Source: an uncultured Lachnospiraceae bacterium (GTDB taxonomy: Bacteria > Bacillota > Clostridia > Lachnospirales > Lachnospiraceae). Taken from it: a DNA stretch of 7,999 nt. Shown piece after piece: positions 5,185 through 7,999 of this stretch. The DNA is taken from assembly GCA_947175845.1 (NCBI GenBank), contig CAMWOK010000121.1:1-7999 (forward strand), in the 5' to 3' direction. The notes under the pieces were generated by a model that was not told where the DNA came from, searched no databases, and saw nothing but the letters and a program-made list of their open reading frames with translations. Numbering within the stretch: position 1 is the first letter of the stretch; every line of letters starts with the position of its first letter. Position numbers and translations under genes: made by a program.

Positions 5185-7830
5185 ATGGCGGGAATGACAC
5201 CGATGATGCAGCAGTACGTGGAGACGAAGAAGCAGTACGGCGACTGCATTCTCTTCTACAGACTCGGTGATTTTTATGAAATGTTTTTTGAGGACGCAAA
5301 GCTTGTCTCGAAGGAGCTGGAGCTGACTCTGACCGGAAAGGACTGCGGGATGGCAGAGCGGGCGCCCATGTGCGGTGTGCCTTATCACGCGGTGGACGGC
5401 TACTTAAACAGGCTGGTGTCAAAAGGGTACAAGGTTGCCATCTGCGAGCAGGTGGAAGACCCCAAGCTTGCAAAGGGCCTGGTAAAGCGGGAGGTCATCC
5501 GCATCGTCACACCCGGCACAAACCTGAATACACAGGCGCTTGAGGAGTCGAAAAACAACTATATCATGTGCATCGCACAGTTTCCAAACAAAATAGGAAT
5601 CTCCGTGGCGGACGTGACGACAGGCGACTTCTACATGACGGAAGTGGAGGGGCTCACCAAGCTCACGGATGAACTTTGCAAATATATGCCGACCGAGATT
5701 ATCTGCAATGATGCGCTGATGATGAGCGGAATTGACATTGAGGATCTCAAAAGCCGGCTCAAGATAGCAGTCTATCCGTTAGAACCATGGTATTTTGACG
5801 AGGACGGCTGCCGCAGATGCCTGATGGAGCACTTCAAAGTCAACACGCTCACCGGGCTTGGACTCGAGGATTTTCCGTCGGGGCTGATTGCATCGGGTGT
5901 GCTTATGCAGTATTTGTTGGAGACACAGAAGACGCAGCTTGCGCACATCACACACATCACACCCTATCTGGCGAGCCGTTATATGCTGCTGGACAGCTCC
6001 ACGAGGCGCAACCTGGAGCTGACAGAGACGCTCCGCGAAAAACACAAGCGCGGCTCCCTGCTGTGGGTGCTTGACCGGACCAAGACGGCCATGGGGGCCA
6101 GACAGCTCCGAACATATATCGAACAGCCACTGATTCACATGGAAGATATCAACGACAGGCTTGACACGGTCGAGCAGCTCTGCAAAAACACTGTATCGCG
6201 CGACGAAATCAGAGAATATCTGAATCCCATCTACGATATGGAGCGTCTGCTCGGGCGCGTGAGCTACAAATCAGCCAATCCAAGAGACCTGATATCATTT
6301 GCCAACTCCATGGAGATGCTCCCCCATATCAAAACGGTTCTCAAGGACTTCGACGCCAGGCTTTTGAGGGAGATTGACGCACAGATTGACGGGCTTGAAG
6401 ATCTGCATGAACTGATCAGAAATGCAATCTGCGAGGAGCCGCCCATCCTGATTCGGGAGGGGGGCATCATCAGGGAAGGATTCAACGCGGACATCGACCA
6501 TCTGAGAAAGGCAAAAACCGACGGAAAGAACTGGCTCGCACAGCTCGAGGAGGAGGACCGGGAGCGGACGGGTATCAGAAATCTCCGAATAAAATACAAC
6601 AAAGTGTTCGGCTATTATTTCGAGGTCAGCAACTCCTACAAAAACCAGGTGCCCGACGACTATGTGCGCAAACAGACGCTCGTCAACGCGGAGCGCTACA
6701 CGACGGCGCGCCTGAAAGAGCTTGAGGACACCATTCTCAATGCGGAGGACAAGCTCAACGTGCTCGAGTACGACATGTTCTGCAAAATCCGGGACGATAT
6801 CGCAGCGCAGCTTGAGCGCATCCAGAAGACGGCAAAGGCGGTGGCTAGACTGGATGTGTTTGCGGCGCTCTCCGTCGTCGCGGAGCAGAATCACTATGTC
6901 CGTCCAACGCTGAATGAAAAGGGGCTTATCGACATCAAGGAGGGCAGGCACCCCGTTGTGGAAAAGATGATCGACCACGACATGTTTGTGTCAAACGACA
7001 CCTTTCTGGATAACAACAACCACTGTATCGCAGTCATCACAGGTCCGAATATGGCAGGGAAATCTACCTACATGCGCCAGTCCGCACTAATTGTTCTGAT
7101 GGCGCAGCTCGGGAGCTTCGTGCCGGCAAAGAGCGCCAGCATCGGCATTGTTGACCGGATTTTTACAAGAGTCGGCGCGTCGGATGACCTCGCAAGCGGG
7201 CAGAGTACCTTCATGGTGGAGATGAACGAGGTCGCCAACATTCTGCGCAACGCAACGCCAAAAAGCCTGCTGGTGCTCGATGAGATAGGGCGCGGAACCT
7301 CCACCTTCGACGGGCTGAGCATCGCGTGGGCCGTGATAGAGCACATCAGCAACAAGAAGATTCTCGGCGCCAAGACGCTGTTTGCAACGCACTATCACGA
7401 GCTGACTGAGCTTGAGGGAAAGATGAACAATGTCAACAATTACTGCATTGCCGTGAAAGAAAAGGGCGACGACATTATCTTTCTGCGCAAGATCATCAAG
7501 GGCGGCGCGGACAGAAGTTACGGCATCCAGGTCGCAAAACTTGCCGGCGTGCCGGACATGGTGATTGACCGCGCCAAGGAGATTGCAGAGCAGCTCAGCG
7601 ACAACGACATCACCGAGAAAGTACAGTGCATTGCCGTCGACACCAAAGGTGAAAAGAAAAAGCCAAAGCACTATGATGAAGTGGATCTGGGGCAGATGTC
7701 TCTGTTTGACACCGTTAAGGACGAGGACATTGTAAATGAGCTTAAGGAGATAGACATCTCGAACCTGACGCCGCTCGATGCGCTGAACACGCTGTACCGG
7801 CTGCAGAATAAGCTGAAAAACCGATGGTAA
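5185..7830 (+). CDS. mutS: DNA mismatch repair ATPase MutS
   Basis: MutS recognises mismatches and small insertion loops in newly replicated DNA and recruits MutL. The 881-aa product is full length for MutS1. The N-terminal mismatch-recognition domain carries the Phe-x-Glu motif (Phe30, Glu32) in GDFYEMFF. The connector follows at about 125-250, and the core, lever and clamp region at about 260-570. The ATPase domain has Walker A GPNMAGKST (620-628), the conserved DLASGQSTFMVEM, Walker B LVLDEIGRG with Asp699/Glu700, and FATHYHEL (733-740). The dimer-interface region RSYGIQVAKLAGVP follows from 777. Near the C-terminus QMSLF (837-841) fits the QxLF sliding-clamp binding motif. The ATG at 5185 has GAGG (5174-5177) 7 nt upstream. 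mutL follows after 50 bp without a terminator, so they form an operon. No missing residue or frameshift was noticed. Confidence 0.98.
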   Translation: MAGMTPMMQQYVETKKQYGDCILFYRLGDFYEMFFEDAKLVSKELELTLTGKDCGMAERAPMCGVPYHAVDGYLNRLVSKGYKVAICEQVEDPKLAKGLVKREVIRIVTPGTNLNTQALEESKNNYIMCIAQFPNKIGISVADVTTGDFYMTEVEGLTKLTDELCKYMPTEIICNDALMMSGIDIEDLKSRLKIAVYPLEPWYFDEDGCRRCLMEHFKVNTLTGLGLEDFPSGLIASGVLMQYLLETQKTQLAHITHITPYLASRYMLLDSSTRRNLELTETLREKHKRGSLLWVLDRTKTAMGARQLRTYIEQPLIHMEDINDRLDTVEQLCKNTVSRDEIREYLNPIYDMERLLGRVSYKSANPRDLISFANSMEMLPHIKTVLKDFDARLLREIDAQIDGLEDLHELIRNAICEEPPILIREGGIIREGFNADIDHLRKAKTDGKNWLAQLEEEDRERTGIRNLRIKYNKVFGYYFEVSNSYKNQVPDDYVRKQTLVNAERYTTARLKELEDTILNAEDKLNVLEYDMFCKIRDDIAAQLERIQKTAKAVARLDVFAALSVVAEQNHYVRPTLNEKGLIDIKEGRHPVVEKMIDHDMFVSNDTFLDNNNHCIAVITGPNMAGKSTYMRQSALIVLMAQLGSFVPAKSASIGIVDRIFTRVGASDDLASGQSTFMVEMNEVANILRNATPKSLLVLDEIGRGTSTFDGLSIAWAVIEHISNKKILGAKTLFATHYHELTELEGKMNNVNNYCIAVKEKGDDIIFLRKIIKGGADRSYGIQVAKLAGVPDMVIDRAKEIAEQLSDNDITEKVQCIAVDTKGEKKKPKHYDEVDLGQMSLFDTVKDEDIVNELKEIDISNLTPLDALNTLYRLQNKLKNRW

Positions 7831-7880
7831 ATTGATGAATATTGTAATCAGAAGAGAACAGGAGAAAGGAACGGGCAGAG

Positions 7881-7999
7881 ATGGCAGAGATACGTGTGCT
7901 GGATGATGCGACAATTGACAAAATTGCGGCCGGAGAGGTGGTAGAGCGGCCCGCCAGCGTGGTCAAGGAGCTGGTGGAGAACGCGATGGATGCAGGTGC
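7881..7999 (+). CDS. mutL: DNA mismatch repair protein MutL (3' partial)
   Basis: Only the first 39 codons are in the window; the frame is open at the edge. The product begins MAEIRVLDDATIDKIAAGEV and continues into the GHKL ATPase motif I KELVENAMDAG, in which Glu30 and Asn34 correspond to the catalytic and metal-binding residues of E. coli MutL (Glu29 and Asn33). MutL is the ATP-dependent matchmaker that acts after MutS; in bacteria without MutH it usually carries a C-terminal endonuclease, which cannot be checked here. The start follows AGGAGAAAGGA (7860-7870) by 10 nt. The 50-bp gap after mutS has no terminator, supporting a mutS-mutL operon. Confidence 0.96.
   Translation, partial: MAEIRVLDDATIDKIAAGEVVERPASVVKELVENAMDAG

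Noticed and set aside
7087..7914. 275-codon minus-strand open frame antisense to mutS
   Set aside because: It overlaps the conserved MutS ATPase region and extends into mutL; no motif or ribosome binding site supports it.

Overview
The window looks like ordinary chromosome of an anaerobic Firmicute, most likely a member of the Clostridia close to the Lachnospiraceae. This is inferred from the style of the MutS and SulP proteins, strong GGAGG-type ribosome binding sites, tight same-strand gene packing and the BcrA-like ABC/two-component module. The genus is not identified. All seven genes lie on the + strand. No tRNA, rRNA, CRISPR array, insertion sequence or phage gene was seen.

Left part (1-2102): the 3' portion of a SulP-family anion permease with a C-terminal STAS domain, whose 5' end lies outside the window. 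An OmpR-family response regulator follows 18 bp later. The close spacing and the lack of a terminator suggest co-transcription.

Middle part (2103-4897): directly after the regulator's stop codon is a 41-bp array of four TTWACA hexamers (11-12 bp period), followed by a good -10 box with no recognisable -35. This is the layout of an activator-dependent promoter bound by an OmpR/PhoB-type regulator. It drives a compact operon: a BcrA-like ABC ATPase, an ABC-2 type permease (8-bp overlap) and a histidine kinase with one membrane helix and no evident sensor domain. The simplest reading is that kinase and regulator form a pair controlling the ABC exporter. Such modules often act in antimicrobial peptide or envelope stress responses, but the substrate cannot be read from the sequence.

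Right part (4898-7999): a 287-bp intergenic region holds two candidate promoters, one strong terminator-like hairpin and a larger nested inverted repeat. Then come a complete mutS (881 aa, with all mismatch-binding, ATPase and clamp-binding motifs) and, 50 bp later, the first 39 codons of mutL. These two act together in DNA mismatch repair.

I found no clear undescribed system. The most informative non-coding signals are the hexamer array before the ABC operon, with a diverged inverted copy downstream, and the promoter/terminator arrangement ahead of mutS.
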